This document shows, one piece after another, positions 19,087-29,006 of a stretch of DNA of 64,000 bases (position 1 is its first letter; every line of letters begins with the position of its first letter). Below the pieces are notes generated by a model. It was not told the origin of the DNA. It saw nothing but the letters and a program-made list of their open reading frames with translations, and made no database searches. The translations under genes were made by a program, and so were the position numbers. This DNA is from Poseidonibacter parvus (lineage in GTDB: Bacteria; Campylobacterota; Campylobacteria; Campylobacterales; Arcobacteraceae): positions 930,001-994,000 of the forward strand of contig NZ_CP019070.1 in the NCBI RefSeq assembly GCF_001956695.1. Direction: 5' to 3'.

Positions 19087-22050
19087 ATGAATTTTATTAA
19101 TAATTTAGCTATAAAGAAAAAGTTATTATTACTTGTTTCTTTACCGTTATTAGGATTATTATACTTCTCTTTTTCACAAAATATTACTATTTATAAAGAA
19201 ATAAGTAAGATTGAGAAAATAGAAGTGGGTATTGAGTTTGCACAAGCTATTTCTTTACTCTTACATGAAACACAAAAAGAAAGAGGTATGACTGCTGGTT
19301 TTATTGGTAGTAAGGGTGAAAAGTTTGCAGAATCATTACTTAAGCAAAGAAATTTAACTAATGAAAAAATGGAACTTTTTTTAATTGCAAAAGATAAAAT
19401 ACATAATTCTTCTCACTCTGAACGATTAGCTCAAAAGATTAATATTGTTATTGAAAGAATGCAAAACATTGAAAAAATTAGAAAAAGTGTAGATAATCAA
19501 ACTATCTCTCTTGTAAATGCAATCTCATATTATACAAATACAAATAAATTACTTCTAGATTCAGTTGTTGTCCTTTCCAAACTAACTGATAATGCTGATA
19601 TATCACAAAGAATTACTGCTTTTGCATCTTTTTTATTATCAAAAGAAAGAGCAGGAATTGAAAGAGCAATTGGAACTAATACACTAAGTAGAGATTCTTT
19701 TGCTCCAGGTATGAGAGAAAAACTTAATAAACTTGTATCTGAACAAGATTCTTATATAGCTACTTTTAAACATTATGCAACTAAAGACGCAATTGATTTT
19801 TACACTCAAACTGTTAAGGGAAAAGAAGTTGATGAGGTAAATAGAATTAGACAAGTTTTAGTTTCTTCTGTTGAAAAGCATAAAATAATAGCTTCTATTG
19901 GAGAATATGTTGGGTATGGTGGTATTATTCACAACTTTAAAAACTTTGTAATTAGAGGAGATGAAGAATACAAAATTAATGTTGATAATCAATATAAAGA
20001 GTTCCTAAAACTAATTAATAAATATAGAGAATTTCCAAATCTAAAGAGTGAAGAAATAGGTTTTTTAGATGTTGTTGAGAAAACTTTTAAAAAATACCAT
20101 AATGGCTTATCAAAAATTGAGTATGCGTATAAAAATAATATCGATATTAAAACTTTAGATAAAGATGTAAAAGTTCATGATACTGAATCGATGATTGCTT
20201 TATATAAATTAGGAATAAATCTATTTAGTGAAGAACCTACATATTGGTTCTCTACAATTACGAAAAAAATTAATCTTTTAAAAGAAGTAGATGATTATTT
20301 ATCTTCAAAAATGGTAAGTAATATTCATGCATTAAAAGATTCTTTTTATACAACATTTATTACAACTTTAATTTTTACAATTTTAGCATTAATTGTTGTT
20401 CTTATTATGGCTTCATACATTACTAGAAATATTAATGTTTCATTAGAAACATTTAAAAATGGATTATCTGACTTCTTTAAATACACACTTAGAGAAAAAG
20501 ATACAATTACAGTTTTAGAAGTAAAAAGTAAAGATGAATTTGGACAAATGTCTGAAGATATTAATGAACAAATAGAAAGAACTTCACAATTAATGGAACA
20601 AGATAAAGCAGTTGTTTCAGAGATTGATGATGTTATGAAAAAAGTAAAAAGTGGATTCTTCTGTTACACTATAAAATCTCATGGAGCTACATCTGAAGTT
20701 GAAGCTTTAAGAACAAATATAAATGAAATGCTTATTGATACTAAAGAAAAATTTGATTTAATCAATAAATTATTAGATGGTTATGCAAGTGGAGATTATC
20801 AATACTCTATAAATGAAAATCAATTGAATAAAATGGGTGGAGATATGGGATCTTTAGTTACTTCAGCACTTCTTTTAGGATCAAATATTTCTCAATTAGT
20901 TGCTATGATAACAAACTCTGGAACAGAATTGTCAAACTCTACAAATATTCTTTCTGAGGGTGCTCAAAAATTATCTTCTTCATCTACAAGCCAAGCAGCA
21001 TCTTTAGAAGAGACTGCCGCGTCAATTGAAGAAATAACTTCAACTATTAGATCTAATAATGAAAATATTATTCAAATGGCTTCTTTATCTGATGAATTAA
21101 ACAAGTCTTCAAGTACTGGAAAAGATTTAGCATCATTAACTTCATCATCAATGGATGAAATTAATGATAAAGTAACTGCTATTAATGAAGCAATTACAAT
21201 TATTGATCAAATAGCATTCCAAACGAATATTCTTTCACTTAATGCAGCTGTAGAAGCAGCAACTGCAGGAGAAGCTGGTAAAGGTTTTGCCGTTGTTGCA
21301 CAAGAAGTACGAAATCTAGCAAGTAGAAGTGCAGATGCTGCAAAAGATATTAAAACTTTAGTTGAAGATGCAAGTAATAAATCTAAGCATGGTAAAGAGA
21401 TATCTTCTAAAATGATTGATGGATATAATGAACTTAATGAAAAAGTTATTCAAACAAAAAATATTATAGATGATGTATCTGTTTCAAGTAAAGAACAAGA
21501 ATCTGGAATGATTCAAATTAATTCTGCTATTAATAATTTAGATAAAGTTACTCAAGAAAATGCACAAACTGCATCATCAATTGATACTTTATCTATTGAA
21601 GCAAAAGAGTTATCAAGAAGATTATTAGAAATTACAAAAAGTGCTAAATTTGAAGAAAAGACTTTAAATCAAGTTTGTGATGTTGAACTTATTGCAGATA
21701 TTGCAAAATATAAAAATGATCATATTAACTTTAAAGATAATAACTTCAAAAAATTAGATACTTTTGAATCTTGGAAAGTTGTTGATTGTCACTCTTGTAA
21801 CTTAGGAAAATGGATTGATTCTTGTGAAAGTAACTCTAGAATATTTGTAAATACATCAGCATGGAATCAATTAAAAATTGCACATGAAAATGTTCATCAA
21901 GGTGTTCAAAAATACATTGATGCAAATGCTAGTAGAGAAGACAATACTAAGTTAGCAAACTTATCAATAGGTATTGAAGCAGCTACTAAAGAAGTATTTA
22001 ATGGCTTAGATAATGTTCTTATAGAAAATTGTAAGTTAACAACAAAATAG
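19087..22050 (+). CDS. Chemoreceptor with NIT sensor and CZB domain
   Basis: 987 residues from the ATG at 19087 (ATAAGG six bases upstream); a TTG at 19066 is less likely. TM1 is at about 11-29. A NIT-type periplasmic domain carries [16 protein letters not shown], and TM2 ([16 protein letters not shown]) is near 430, followed by HAMP. The signalling hairpin is at about 708-725 ([18 protein letters not shown]). A chemoreceptor zinc-binding domain ends the protein ([12 protein letters not shown], then HENVHQGV), with the His/Cys pattern known to bind zinc. NIT domains sense nitrate or nitrite in some proteins; the ligand here is unknown. Confidence 0.92.
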   Translation: MNFINNLAIKKKLLLLVSLPLLGLLYFSFSQNITIYKEISKIEKIEVGIEFAQAISLLLHETQKERGMTAGFIGSKGEKFAESLLKQRNLTNEKMELFLIAKDKIHNSSHSERLAQKINIVIERMQNIEKIRKSVDNQTISLVNAISYYTNTNKLLLDSVVVLSKLTDNADISQRITAFASFLLSKERAGIERAIGTNTLSRDSFAPGMREKLNKLVSEQDSYIATFKHYATKDAIDFYTQTVKGKEVDEVNRIRQVLVSSVEKHKIIASIGEYVGYGGIIHNFKNFVIRGDEEYKINVDNQYKEFLKLINKYREFPNLKSEEIGFLDVVEKTFKKYHNGLSKIEYAYKNNIDIKTLDKDVKVHDTESMIALYKLGINLFSEEPTYWFSTITKKINLLKEVDDYLSSKMVSNIHALKDSFYTTFITTLIFTILALIVVLIMASYITRNINVSLETFKNGLSDFFKYTLREKDTITVLEVKSKDEFGQMSEDINEQIERTSQLMEQDKAVVSEIDDVMKKVKSGFFCYTIKSHGATSEVEALRTNINEMLIDTKEKFDLINKLLDGYASGDYQYSINENQLNKMGGDMGSLVTSALLLGSNISQLVAMITNSGTELSNSTNILSEGAQKLSSSSTSQAASLEETAASIEEITSTIRSNNENIIQMASLSDELNKSSSTGKDLASLTSSSMDEINDKVTAINEAITIIDQIAFQTNILSLNAAVEAATAGEAGKGFAVVAQEVRNLASRSADAAKDIKTLVEDASNKSKHGKEISSKMIDGYNELNEKVIQTKNIIDDVSVSSKEQESGMIQINSAINNLDKVTQENAQTASSIDTLSIEAKELSRRLLEITKSAKFEEKTLNQVCDVELIADIAKYKNDHINFKDNNFKKLDTFESWKVVDCHSCNLGKWIDSCESNSRIFVNTSAWNQLKIAHENVHQGVQKYIDANASREDNTKLANLSIGIEAATKEVFNGLDNVLIENCKLTTK

Positions 22051-22058
22051 ATAAAAGA

Positions 22059-22090
22059 TATAATAAGCCTTATTTAACAGGCTTATTATA
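22059..22090. terminator. Bidirectional terminator
   Basis: TATAATAAGCC (22059-22069) and GGCTTATTATA (22080-22090) form a perfect 11-bp stem with a 10-base loop, between the convergent chemoreceptor and Sel1 genes. The loop holds the stop codon of the Sel1 gene. T-rich DNA follows on the minus strand. Confidence 0.65.
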
Positions 22091-22555
22091 ATCTCCTATA
22101 TTCCAACCTTTATCTTTTGGATATTTTCCTAAATTATAATCTTTCCAAACTTTTTTACATACTTTATTTCCACGTGCATATTCACTTTTTGCAAATACAT
22201 TAGCTCTTCCAAAATTTGGAAAAACTCCTTTGCCACTTGCATACATATATGCTATATAACAGTTTGCATTGTATTCTTTTTGTTTAGAAGCTTCTTTAAA
22301 ATAATACAATGCTTTTTCATAGTCTTTTTCAACTGCAGCACCTATTAAGAAAAACCTTCCAATTAAAAGTTGTGATTTTGCATGATTTTTATTTACATTA
22401 TCTACTAAAATATTATAGGCTTTTTTTATATCATAATTTTTTGATTTTTTTGATGAGTATTTTTTTGCAAGTTTATACTTTTCTTCTAAGATATCAAAAC
22501 TTGTAGAATTTACAAGATTTGAAAAAATTAATAAAGATATGATTGTTTTTTTCAT
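22070..22555 (-). CDS. Exported Sel1-repeat protein
   Basis: 161 residues. The N terminus is a signal peptide (MKKTIISLLIFSNLVNSTSF). Two Sel1-like repeats follow: KSQLLIGRFFLIGAAVEKDYEKALYYFK and ANCYIAYMYASGKGVFPNFG. Sel1 repeats form helical pairs for protein contacts, as in the Hcp proteins of Helicobacter. Two cysteines in the mature part could form a disulfide. The role is unknown. It is transcribed alone, after a 440-bp gap. Confidence 0.75.
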   Translation of the reverse strand: MKKTIISLLIFSNLVNSTSFDILEEKYKLAKKYSSKKSKNYDIKKAYNILVDNVNKNHAKSQLLIGRFFLIGAAVEKDYEKALYYFKEASKQKEYNANCYIAYMYASGKGVFPNFGRANVFAKSEYARGNKVCKKVWKDYNLGKYPKDKGWNIGDYNKPVK

Positions 22556-22704
22556 TATATTATTCTTTTATATTAATATTAAATTTATTACAAATACAAG
22601 CATAAATGGTACTTTAACCTTATTCATTTAATTGCTAAAGTTATTATATCTAGAAAGAGCATATAATCAATAAAATTAAAGACTATAAATATATAGTGAA
22701 GTTT

Positions 22705-22977
22705 TTCACATATACTTTTCACATATTCTTTTAAGACCCTTTAAATAGAGCTTCTGAAAATAAAGTTTTTATATAAATTATTTGTATTTAATATGATAAT
22801 AAAAAATTGATTTTTTAAATCATATAGCTATAGAGACTTAAAAAAGGGGTTTTTGCTTTATTTATAAAGATTCTAAACTTATTTAGATTGGTATCCACTT
22901 TAGTATAATCTTTGATACCATCTGGTAAATTATCAATATATTTAAAAGAATTTAAATATATGTGAAAAGCATGTGAA
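22705..22977. repeat. Spaced inverted repeat in a 440-bp gene-free stretch
   Basis: 22556-22994 holds no convincing gene. TTCACAT, a 3-base spacer and CTTTTCACATAT (22705-22726) return inverted at 22958-22977 with a shorter spacer (ATATGTGAAAAG-C-ATGTGAA). Between them TGGTATC (22889-22895) and GATACCA (22914-22920) could pair, with a TATAAT inside the loop at 22904-22909. It could be a small RNA region or the remains of a mobile element; the sequence does not decide. Confidence 0.35.
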
Positions 22978-22994
22978 TAAGTATAGGTTTTCTT

Positions 22995-24839
22995 TTATTC
23001 TTCTTTAAAATAAGTTGAAATTACAATCGCATCTTTTTCGTTTAGAACTTCTTTTAACTCTTCTATTGAAGCATTTCTAATTTTCTCAAATTCTCCAAAA
23101 TATAAAAGAAGTTTTTTTACCTTTGCTTCTCCTATTCCTTTTATTTGAAGTAATGAAATTTGCTTATCTTCTTTTCTTTTTTGTTTTTTATGAAAGCTGA
23201 TTACAAATCTATGAGCTTCATCTCTTTGTCTTTGAACAAATTGTAATCTTTGATCACTTGTTTCTAGTTTTAAAGACCTGTATTCACCTTTTTCATCTTT
23301 ATAGTGAACAATATCTTTTGCAGCACCTTTTGCTCTATGAGCTTTTGCATCAACTTTTTCTTTTGCAATTGCAATAATATCTAAATTCACACCAGTTGAA
23401 TTAATAATATCATAGGCTAATTTTAGCAGTGCTGACCCACCATCTAATATCCAAAGATCAGGTGCTGGATTTTTCTCAAAACTATCAACCCTTCTCATTA
23501 ATATTTCTCTCATTTGAGAATATTCATCTTTTGATTCAAGATTATAGTGTCTGAAATCTTTTTTATCAAAGGCATTTAGTTCTTCATTCCAAACAACCAT
23601 AGCTCCAACAGTTGCTTGTCCCATCATATGTGAGTTATCATAGGTTTCAACTCTATGTGGAAGTATTTGAAGATTAAATAGCTTCTGAAGTTCTTCATAT
23701 ATAGTACTTTGATTTCTAGAGGAATCAATTCTAAGGAGTTCATCACAATTGTTAAGTGCAATTTGAATTAAATCTTTTTTCTTATCTTTCTTAGGATTAA
23801 CTAGTTTTATTCTTTTTTCAAATCTATTGTATAAAAACTCTTCTAAGTCATTTTTTTCTTCAATATCAATTGCTGTTAAAATCTCTTTTGGTAATAATGG
23901 AATTTCATTGTCATAATAATTTACAATAGCTCTTTTATATGCTTCATCTAAATCAATATTAGTTTCATCTTCTAAAAAATTTACTTTTATAAAATCATAA
24001 GAAGAAGAGGTTAGTTTTCCATCTCTTATAAACATTCTTACTATTACAGCTTTTTGTTTTGATGCTTTTATTGCAAATACATCAAGATTTTCATTTGTTG
24101 CTAGGTCCATACCTGATTTTATTTGTGATTTTTCAATTGTTTTAATTCTATCTCGAAGTTTCATTGCTTCTTCAAATCTAAAATCTTCAGAGTATTCAAG
24201 CATTTTTTCTTGAAGTTTTACAATTAATTTTGATTTATTATAAATATAATCAATAGCTTCTTCAACTATTTTATAATACTCACCTGTTGTTATTTTACCT
24301 TCACAAGGTGCATGACACCTTTTAATCTGATGAAATAAACATGCTTCTTTTCCTTTTATACATGATTTTTTTTGAACTAAAGGAACTATTTCATAAATAC
24401 TATCAAGCATATCACGAGAGCCAGTAGAATAGGGTCCAAAATATTTAATATTTTTATTTTTATAAACTTTTCTTGTAATTTCAAGTCTAGGGTAAAGTTC
24501 TGAGTAATCTATGTAAATGTATGGATAGGTTTTATCATCACGAAGTAAAATATTGTACTTTGGTTTTAGTTGTTTAATTAAAGAATTTTCTAAAATTAAT
24601 GCATCATGTTCATTTGGTACTACAATCCACTCAATACTAAAAGCTTCACTTATCATTTTATAAATTCTAGGACCTAATCTATCAGAAGGAAGTAGTTTTG
24701 GTGTAAATTTAAAGTAAGATTTAACTCTATTTTTTAGTACTTTTGCTTTTCCTATATATAGTAGTCTTCCATCTTTATCGAAGTATTGATAAACGCCAGC
24801 ATCATTTGGTAATTGTTTTAGTTTTTCTTCTAATTGCAT
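22995..24839 (-). CDS. uvrC: UvrABC excinuclease subunit C
   Basis: 614 residues. The GIY-YIG nuclease domain opens the protein (DAGVYQYFDKDGRLLYIGKAK) and makes the 3' incision. The UVR motif for UvrB contact is in the middle (EDFRFEEAMKLRDRIK), then comes the RNase H-like nuclease domain for the 5' incision (VETYDNSHMMGQATVGAMVV, DLWILDGG). A helix-hairpin-helix lies at the C terminus (LQIKGIGEAKVKKLL). Length is normal. It is divergent from the SRAP gene. Confidence 0.97.
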   Translation of the reverse strand: MQLEEKLKQLPNDAGVYQYFDKDGRLLYIGKAKVLKNRVKSYFKFTPKLLPSDRLGPRIYKMISEAFSIEWIVVPNEHDALILENSLIKQLKPKYNILLRDDKTYPYIYIDYSELYPRLEITRKVYKNKNIKYFGPYSTGSRDMLDSIYEIVPLVQKKSCIKGKEACLFHQIKRCHAPCEGKITTGEYYKIVEEAIDYIYNKSKLIVKLQEKMLEYSEDFRFEEAMKLRDRIKTIEKSQIKSGMDLATNENLDVFAIKASKQKAVIVRMFIRDGKLTSSSYDFIKVNFLEDETNIDLDEAYKRAIVNYYDNEIPLLPKEILTAIDIEEKNDLEEFLYNRFEKRIKLVNPKKDKKKDLIQIALNNCDELLRIDSSRNQSTIYEELQKLFNLQILPHRVETYDNSHMMGQATVGAMVVWNEELNAFDKKDFRHYNLESKDEYSQMREILMRRVDSFEKNPAPDLWILDGGSALLKLAYDIINSTGVNLDIIAIAKEKVDAKAHRAKGAAKDIVHYKDEKGEYRSLKLETSDQRLQFVQRQRDEAHRFVISFHKKQKRKEDKQISLLQIKGIGEAKVKKLLLYFGEFEKIRNASIEELKEVLNEKDAIVISTYFKEE

Positions 24840-24930
24840 TGTCGAATTTTACCAAAATAAACCTTTTTCTAAATGAAGATATTTAAATTTTATTATTATA
24901 TACTTCAAAAAAAGATACAAGAAGATTGAT

Positions 24931-25641
24931 ATGCCTGGACGATTAAGTATTTATGATGATAAAGTATTTAAAATAGATGCTTCAACTATAATTGAAAATG
25001 ATATGGTAGGGAAGTTAAACCCTAGATATAATATTCCTCCTACCACTCCAATTCCTGCTTTATTAAACAATGGTAACTATTTATATACACACTTTGGTTA
25101 TTTGCCTTCTTGGGCATCTTCAAAGACTTCTATGAATATGAATGCACGTAGTGAAAGTATTTTTGAAAAGAAAACTTTTCGTGATTCTTTTAAATATAGA
25201 CGCTGTATTATCCCAATTAATGGCTTTTTTGAATGGGCTAAAGAAGATAAAGAAAAAACTCCATATTTTGTAAGTGATATTAAAAATGATTATTTAGCAC
25301 TTGCAGGAATTTGGGATGAGTATTTTGATGTTGATTTAAATATGAAAATAGTTACAGTTGCACTTATAACTTGTGATGCAAATGAAAAACTTGGGAAAAT
25401 TCATCACAGAATGCCAGTAGTTTTAGAAAAGAAAGATTTTAATACTTGGCTAAATAATGATGATTTAAAAGAAGTAAATAAGCTATTTAATATTTATCCT
25501 AATGATAAAATACAAATTCATGAAGTAAGTGCTGAGGTTAACAAAGTTTTATTTGATATGCCTTCTTGTATTAAAAAGATAAAAAAGGTTGAAGAAAATA
25601 CTAAAGAAAAACAAGAAATAGGGCAGTTATCTTTATTTTAG
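24931..25641 (+). CDS. SRAP (YedK/HMCES-like) protein with Pro2
   Basis: 236 residues. The family shields abasic sites in single-stranded DNA by crosslinking through an N-terminal Cys exposed by Met removal. This protein starts MPGRLSIYDD, not MCGR, so residue 2 is Pro. The other active-site parts are kept: RYNIPPTTP, NARSE (about 71-75), NGFFEW (about 95-100) and IHHRMPVVL. Pro at the N terminus could attack the abasic aldehyde as in Fpg, or crosslinking may be lost. Its end overlaps the convergent kinase-like gene by four bases. Confidence 0.88.
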   Translation: MPGRLSIYDDKVFKIDASTIIENDMVGKLNPRYNIPPTTPIPALLNNGNYLYTHFGYLPSWASSKTSMNMNARSESIFEKKTFRDSFKYRRCIIPINGFFEWAKEDKEKTPYFVSDIKNDYLALAGIWDEYFDVDLNMKIVTVALITCDANEKLGKIHHRMPVVLEKKDFNTWLNNDDLKEVNKLFNIYPNDKIQIHEVSAEVNKVLFDMPSCIKKIKKVEENTKEKQEIGQLSLF

Positions 25642-26396
25642 TATTTTTCTTTTTTAAACCATAAAATCCAAAGGTTTTCATATATTATTTTATATGAAGC
25701 CAATTTTTTAATATCTCTTTTTCTGATTTTTTTGAAGTATCTTTTTAAAACTTTCTTTTCTTGTTTTTTATTTAATTTAAATTCAAAACAAATATTTGCT
25801 AAATCAAAGAATAAATCATTTACACATGCAAATTCCCAATCAATTAATTTTAAACTATTTTTATGAAATAAGACATTATTTATATTTATATCATGATGAG
25901 AAGTAACAGCCTCAAATTTGTATTTTTGTATTTTCTTTAACTCTTTTAGAGAATTTTTAACTGTTTTTTGTGATTTTTTATCTTTTAATATTTCTTTATA
26001 GTATTTAAAATCATCTTTTAAACTATATACTTTTTTATTCACTTTTATAGAATGAAGTTTTTTAATAGTATTTACTAAGTTATTTAAATCTTTATTTTTT
26101 AATTTGCTTTTATGTTTACCTTGTAAGAAGTCACAAATCATTAAAGAGTTTGCTTTATCTAAAAGATAAGGCTTTGCAGCAATACCTTTTAAATAAGCTT
26201 TTTTTTGAATAAGAAACTCAAATTCTCTACTATTTGCATCTTGGTGAGTATGTTTAAAAACTCTTATTAAATACTCTTTTTTATTACTTGTTAGTTTATA
26301 TATTGTATTACAAGTACCTTGATTTTTTAATTTTTTTAATTTTTTTAATTTTTCTTTTTTAAATAAACTATATTTTTCTAAATCATTAATCTTCAT
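25638..26396 (-). CDS. LicA/choline kinase-like phosphotransferase
   Basis: 252 residues. The kinase fold of the aminoglycoside/choline kinase family is recognisable: GTCNTIYKLTSNKKEYLIRV (ATP loop), the catalytic SHHDININNVLF (HxDxxxxN) and LIDWEFA, where DFG would be expected. Likely substrates are choline, ethanolamine or a sugar; thiamine kinase is another option. It is very Lys-rich with a Lys/Leu repeat near residues 16-25 over A/T runs. It lies nine bases downstream of the glutathione peroxidase gene on the same strand. Confidence 0.8.
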   Translation of the reverse strand: MKINDLEKYSLFKKEKLKKLKKLKNQGTCNTIYKLTSNKKEYLIRVFKHTHQDANSREFEFLIQKKAYLKGIAAKPYLLDKANSLMICDFLQGKHKSKLKNKDLNNLVNTIKKLHSIKVNKKVYSLKDDFKYYKEILKDKKSQKTVKNSLKELKKIQKYKFEAVTSHHDININNVLFHKNSLKLIDWEFACVNDLFFDLANICFEFKLNKKQEKKVLKRYFKKIRKRDIKKLASYKIIYENLWILWFKKEKY

Positions 26397-26404
26397 TTAT
26401 TATA

Positions 26405-26950
26405 CTAGTTCAAAAGCTTTTTAATATCATCTTCAATACTAGCTGGCGTTGTAGTTGAACCAAATCTATCAACAACTTTTCCTTCTTTATTTACTAAGAA
26501 TTTTGTAAAATTCCATTTTATAGCTTCTGTTCCTAGTATTCCTGAAGCTTCTTTTTTAAGATATGAATATAATGGAATTTCATTATCACCATTTACATCT
26601 ATTTTTGCGAACATATCAAAATCAACACCATATGTTAATGTACAAAATTCTTTTATTTCTTCATTAGATCCAGGCTCTTGATTTGAGAATTGATTTGAAG
26701 GAAATCCTAAAATCATAAAGTCTTCATTTTTATATTTCTTATATAAGTTTTCTAAACCTTCATACTGTCCTGTAAATCCACATTTACTTGCTACATTTAC
26801 TATTAGTAGAACCTTACCTTTATACTTTGACATTGATACTTCATTTGAATTTATATCTTTTACTTTAAAATCATAAATTGACATTTTATTTTCCTTTGCT
26901 ATTAAAATTGAAAGAGAAAGAATAAACATTAATATAATTCTTTGAATCAT
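26405..26950 (-). CDS. Glutathione peroxidase, cysteine type
   Basis: 181 residues. Peroxidase motifs are NVASKCGFTGQYEGLE (catalytic Cys), LGFPSNQFSNQEPG (Gln) and KWNFTKFLV (Trp and Asn). The usual family start is the internal Met at residue 23 (MSIYDFKVKDI), but an upstream Met gives a signal-like segment (IILMFILSLSILIAKE). Both ATGs have AAAGGA at the same distance, so exported and cytosolic forms may both be made. It reduces hydroperoxides; bacterial Cys forms often use thioredoxin. Confidence 0.92.
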   Translation of the reverse strand: MIQRIILMFILSLSILIAKENKMSIYDFKVKDINSNEVSMSKYKGKVLLIVNVASKCGFTGQYEGLENLYKKYKNEDFMILGFPSNQFSNQEPGSNEEIKEFCTLTYGVDFDMFAKIDVNGDNEIPLYSYLKKEASGILGTEAIKWNFTKFLVNKEGKVVDRFGSTTTPASIEDDIKKLLN

Positions 26951-27078
26951 AATATATTCCTTTTTTATTGGTATTTTAGCCTAAATTATTGTTAATTGGT
27001 ATAGTTTTTATATAGGTTTAGTTAAATAATTTTGTGTGAATTTAATAAGTTTTGTAATTTAGAAATTGTTAGTATAAA

Positions 27079-27155
27079 TGGTCGGAGTGAAAGGACTCGA
27101 ACCTTCGACCCCCTGGTCCCAAACCAGGTGCGCTACCAGGCTGCGCTACACTCCG
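27079..27155 (-). tRNA. tRNA-Pro (anticodon TGG)
   Basis: On the minus strand the acceptor CGGAGTG pairs with CACTCCG, followed by A and an encoded CCA. The anticodon stem CTGGT/ACCAG encloses the loop TTTGGGA, with anticodon TGG. The T arm has GGTTCGAGTCC. It stands alone between protein genes. Confidence 0.95.
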
Positions 27156-27172
27156 ACTGGTATTAGGTCGGA

Positions 27173-27201
27173 ATTTTAGTATTTTTTTGAAGATTTGTCA
27201 A
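27173..27201 (-). promoter_or_regulatory. Sigma-70 promoter of tRNA-Pro
   Basis: On the minus strand TTGACA (27201-27196) and TAAAAT (27178-27173) are 17 bp apart. The -10 box ends 17 bases before the mature tRNA 5' end, a good fit for a short leader. Confidence 0.7.
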
Positions 27202-27227
27202 GGCTTATTTTACTTTTTTTGATAAAA

Positions 27228-27698
27228 TTAGTTGTTTTTTACTATTTTTATTGAATTAACGTCTTCAACTAAGACTTCTAATACTCCATTTTTCATTTCA
27301 AAATAACCATCGCTTTTGATTCTATTTTTAGAATTGTAAATAAATTTATAGTTTTTATCAAATTTTACATCAATGAACTTATTCTTTTTTACTTCAATTC
27401 TTTCATTTTTGATATCATTTGCAGCAGCTTTTTGTAAAATATAAACAATTGCATATTTATCTTTTTTATATTTTGTATTCGAATCATCTTTCTTACCAGT
27501 ATAATCTTCATTATAAAAGACAAACTTGTCTTTTCCTAGTAAAAAACGTGCAATACTGTTTGTAACATCTGCTTCTAAATAATTGTCTTTTAGTGTATCA
27601 AAGTTTTTTATCGTACCAAGTGTTAAGCCTTGATATTTGATTGTATAACTTGCGAATGCAAGGTTTGTAAATAATAATATTGTTAATATGAATTTCAT
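27228..27698 (-). CDS. Exported DUF3108-like protein
   Basis: 156 residues with a signal peptide (MKFILTILLFTNLAFA). The mature part is mostly beta strands with many Lys, Asp and Asn (YTIKYQGLTLGTIKNFDTLKD). It resembles small periplasmic DUF3108-type proteins of Campylobacterota, but I would not insist on the family. No catalytic motif is visible. Confidence 0.6.
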   Translation of the reverse strand: MKFILTILLFTNLAFASYTIKYQGLTLGTIKNFDTLKDNYLEADVTNSIARFLLGKDKFVFYNEDYTGKKDDSNTKYKKDKYAIVYILQKAAANDIKNERIEVKKNKFIDVKFDKNYKFIYNSKNRIKSDGYFEMKNGVLEVLVEDVNSIKIVKNN

Positions 27699-27759
27699 TA
27701 GTTTCCTTTAAAAAAGCAATATTATATCTAAAATGTGAAGTTATTGTGGAAGAATAAAT

Positions 27760-28158
27760 TTATTTATTAATTCCAATCTTATTAGCAATATATGTATCAC
27801 AGCAGACATCATTATCTTCACTTGTTACCTCACCATGTTCACTTGCGTATGAAATACCCCAGTTGTACATCTCTTTAAATACACCTTTTAGTCTCGCCCC
27901 TGCAGGAGTTAATGAATATACTACCTTAGGTGGAACTTGAGGATATACTTCTCTATTGATAATATTTTTTGCTTCTAACTCTTTTAATTTTACAGTTAGA
28001 GTTTTTTGAGTTATATCTGACATTATTTCATGTAATTCTTTAAATCTTTTTTCTTCACTTAATAAGTGCCATATAATTGAAAGCTTCCATTTGTCATTAA
28101 AAATATCAGAGGTAAGAGCAACTGAACATTTATACTCTTTATCATTAACTTTATACAT
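27760..28158 (-). CDS. HxlR family transcriptional regulator
   Basis: 132 residues. A winged helix of the HxlR type is visible (DKWKLSIIWHLLSEEKRFKEL, ITQKTLTVKLKELEAKNII and VPPKVVYSLTPAG). A Cys near the N terminus (KCSVALT) matches the redox-sensing Cys of many members; CCDT near the C terminus adds two more. It is divergent from a nitroreductase/LLM/SDR operon and probably represses it in response to electrophiles or disulfide stress. Confidence 0.9.
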   Translation of the reverse strand: MYKVNDKEYKCSVALTSDIFNDKWKLSIIWHLLSEEKRFKELHEIMSDITQKTLTVKLKELEAKNIINREVYPQVPPKVVYSLTPAGARLKGVFKEMYNWGISYASEHGEVTSEDNDVCCDTYIANKIGINK

Positions 28159-28208
28159 TTAAAATCCTTTATATTGAAAGTATACAATATAAAACATTAA
28201 TATTCCTT

Positions 28209-28298
28209 ACTTACAAAAATTACTATAAGGCTAAATTAAGTATTAAATATGTAAACTTTCATTACTAACAAAAATTACAGTAAAGATAATTACTTTAC
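28209..28298. promoter_or_regulatory. Likely HxlR operator region
   Basis: Two copies of a 20-base element (consensus ACTWACAAAAATTAC followed by two variable bases and TAA) lie at 28209-28228 and 28264-28283 with 17 of 20 bases the same. The second runs into an inverted repeat, GTAAAG (28280-28285), seven bases, CTTTAC (28293-28298), just before the nitroreductase ribosome binding site. They lie between divergent genes. Confidence 0.55.
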
Positions 28299-28313
28299 AA
28301 AATGGAGATTAAA

Positions 28314-28976
28314 ATGGAAAATAAGTTTTTAGAAGCAATGAAATTCAGACATGCAACAAAAGAATTTGATGCTACAAAAAAGATTAGTGATGAAGATTTC
28401 AATCAAATTTTAGAATATGGTGTTTTAAGTCCAAGTTCTTTTGGTTTTGAACCATGGAAATTTATTGTAGTTCAAAATGAAGACTTAAGAGTAAAGTTAA
28501 AAGAATTTTCATGGGGAGCACAAGGAACACTTCCCACTGCAAGTCATTTTGTAATTATTTTAGCTAGAAAAGTTTCTGGAATGAAATATGATAGTAATTA
28601 TATAAAATATATGTTAAATGATATAAAAGAGTTTCCTAAAGATGTTCAAGAAATATATAGTGGATTTTATGAAAAATTCCAAAAAGAAGATTTTTCTTTA
28701 TTAGAAAATGATAGATATGTATTTGATTGGGCTTCAAAACAAACATATATAGCTTTAGCTAATATGATGACAGGTGCTGCTTATATGGGTATAGATTCTT
28801 GTCCAACAGAAGGTTTTGATTTAAAATTAACAGATAAGTTTTTAGAAGAAGATTTAGGTATTGATACTAATGAATATGGTGCTTCAGTTATGGTTCCATT
28901 TGGATACAGAAAAGAAGCTCCTAAACATGAAAAATCAAGACAAGACGTGGAAACTGTAAGCACATGGTATAACTAA
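28314..28976 (+). CDS. NAD(P)H-dependent nitroreductase, NfsB-like
   Basis: 220 residues from the ATG at 28314, which GGAG at 28304-28307 selects over the ATG at 28302. The family start (FLEAMKFRHATKEFDATKKIS) with the FMN-contacting RHATKEF, then LSPSSFGFEPWKFIVVQN, and the C-terminal MVPFGYRKE are typical. It probably reduces quinones, nitro compounds or related electrophiles with FMN. It heads a three-gene operon under HxlR control. Confidence 0.92.
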   Translation: MENKFLEAMKFRHATKEFDATKKISDEDFNQILEYGVLSPSSFGFEPWKFIVVQNEDLRVKLKEFSWGAQGTLPTASHFVIILARKVSGMKYDSNYIKYMLNDIKEFPKDVQEIYSGFYEKFQKEDFSLLENDRYVFDWASKQTYIALANMMTGAAYMGIDSCPTEGFDLKLTDKFLEEDLGIDTNEYGASVMVPFGYRKEAPKHEKSRQDVETVSTWYN

Positions 28977-29006
28977 TAGTTAAATATTATATTAAAGGAG
29001 TCCACT

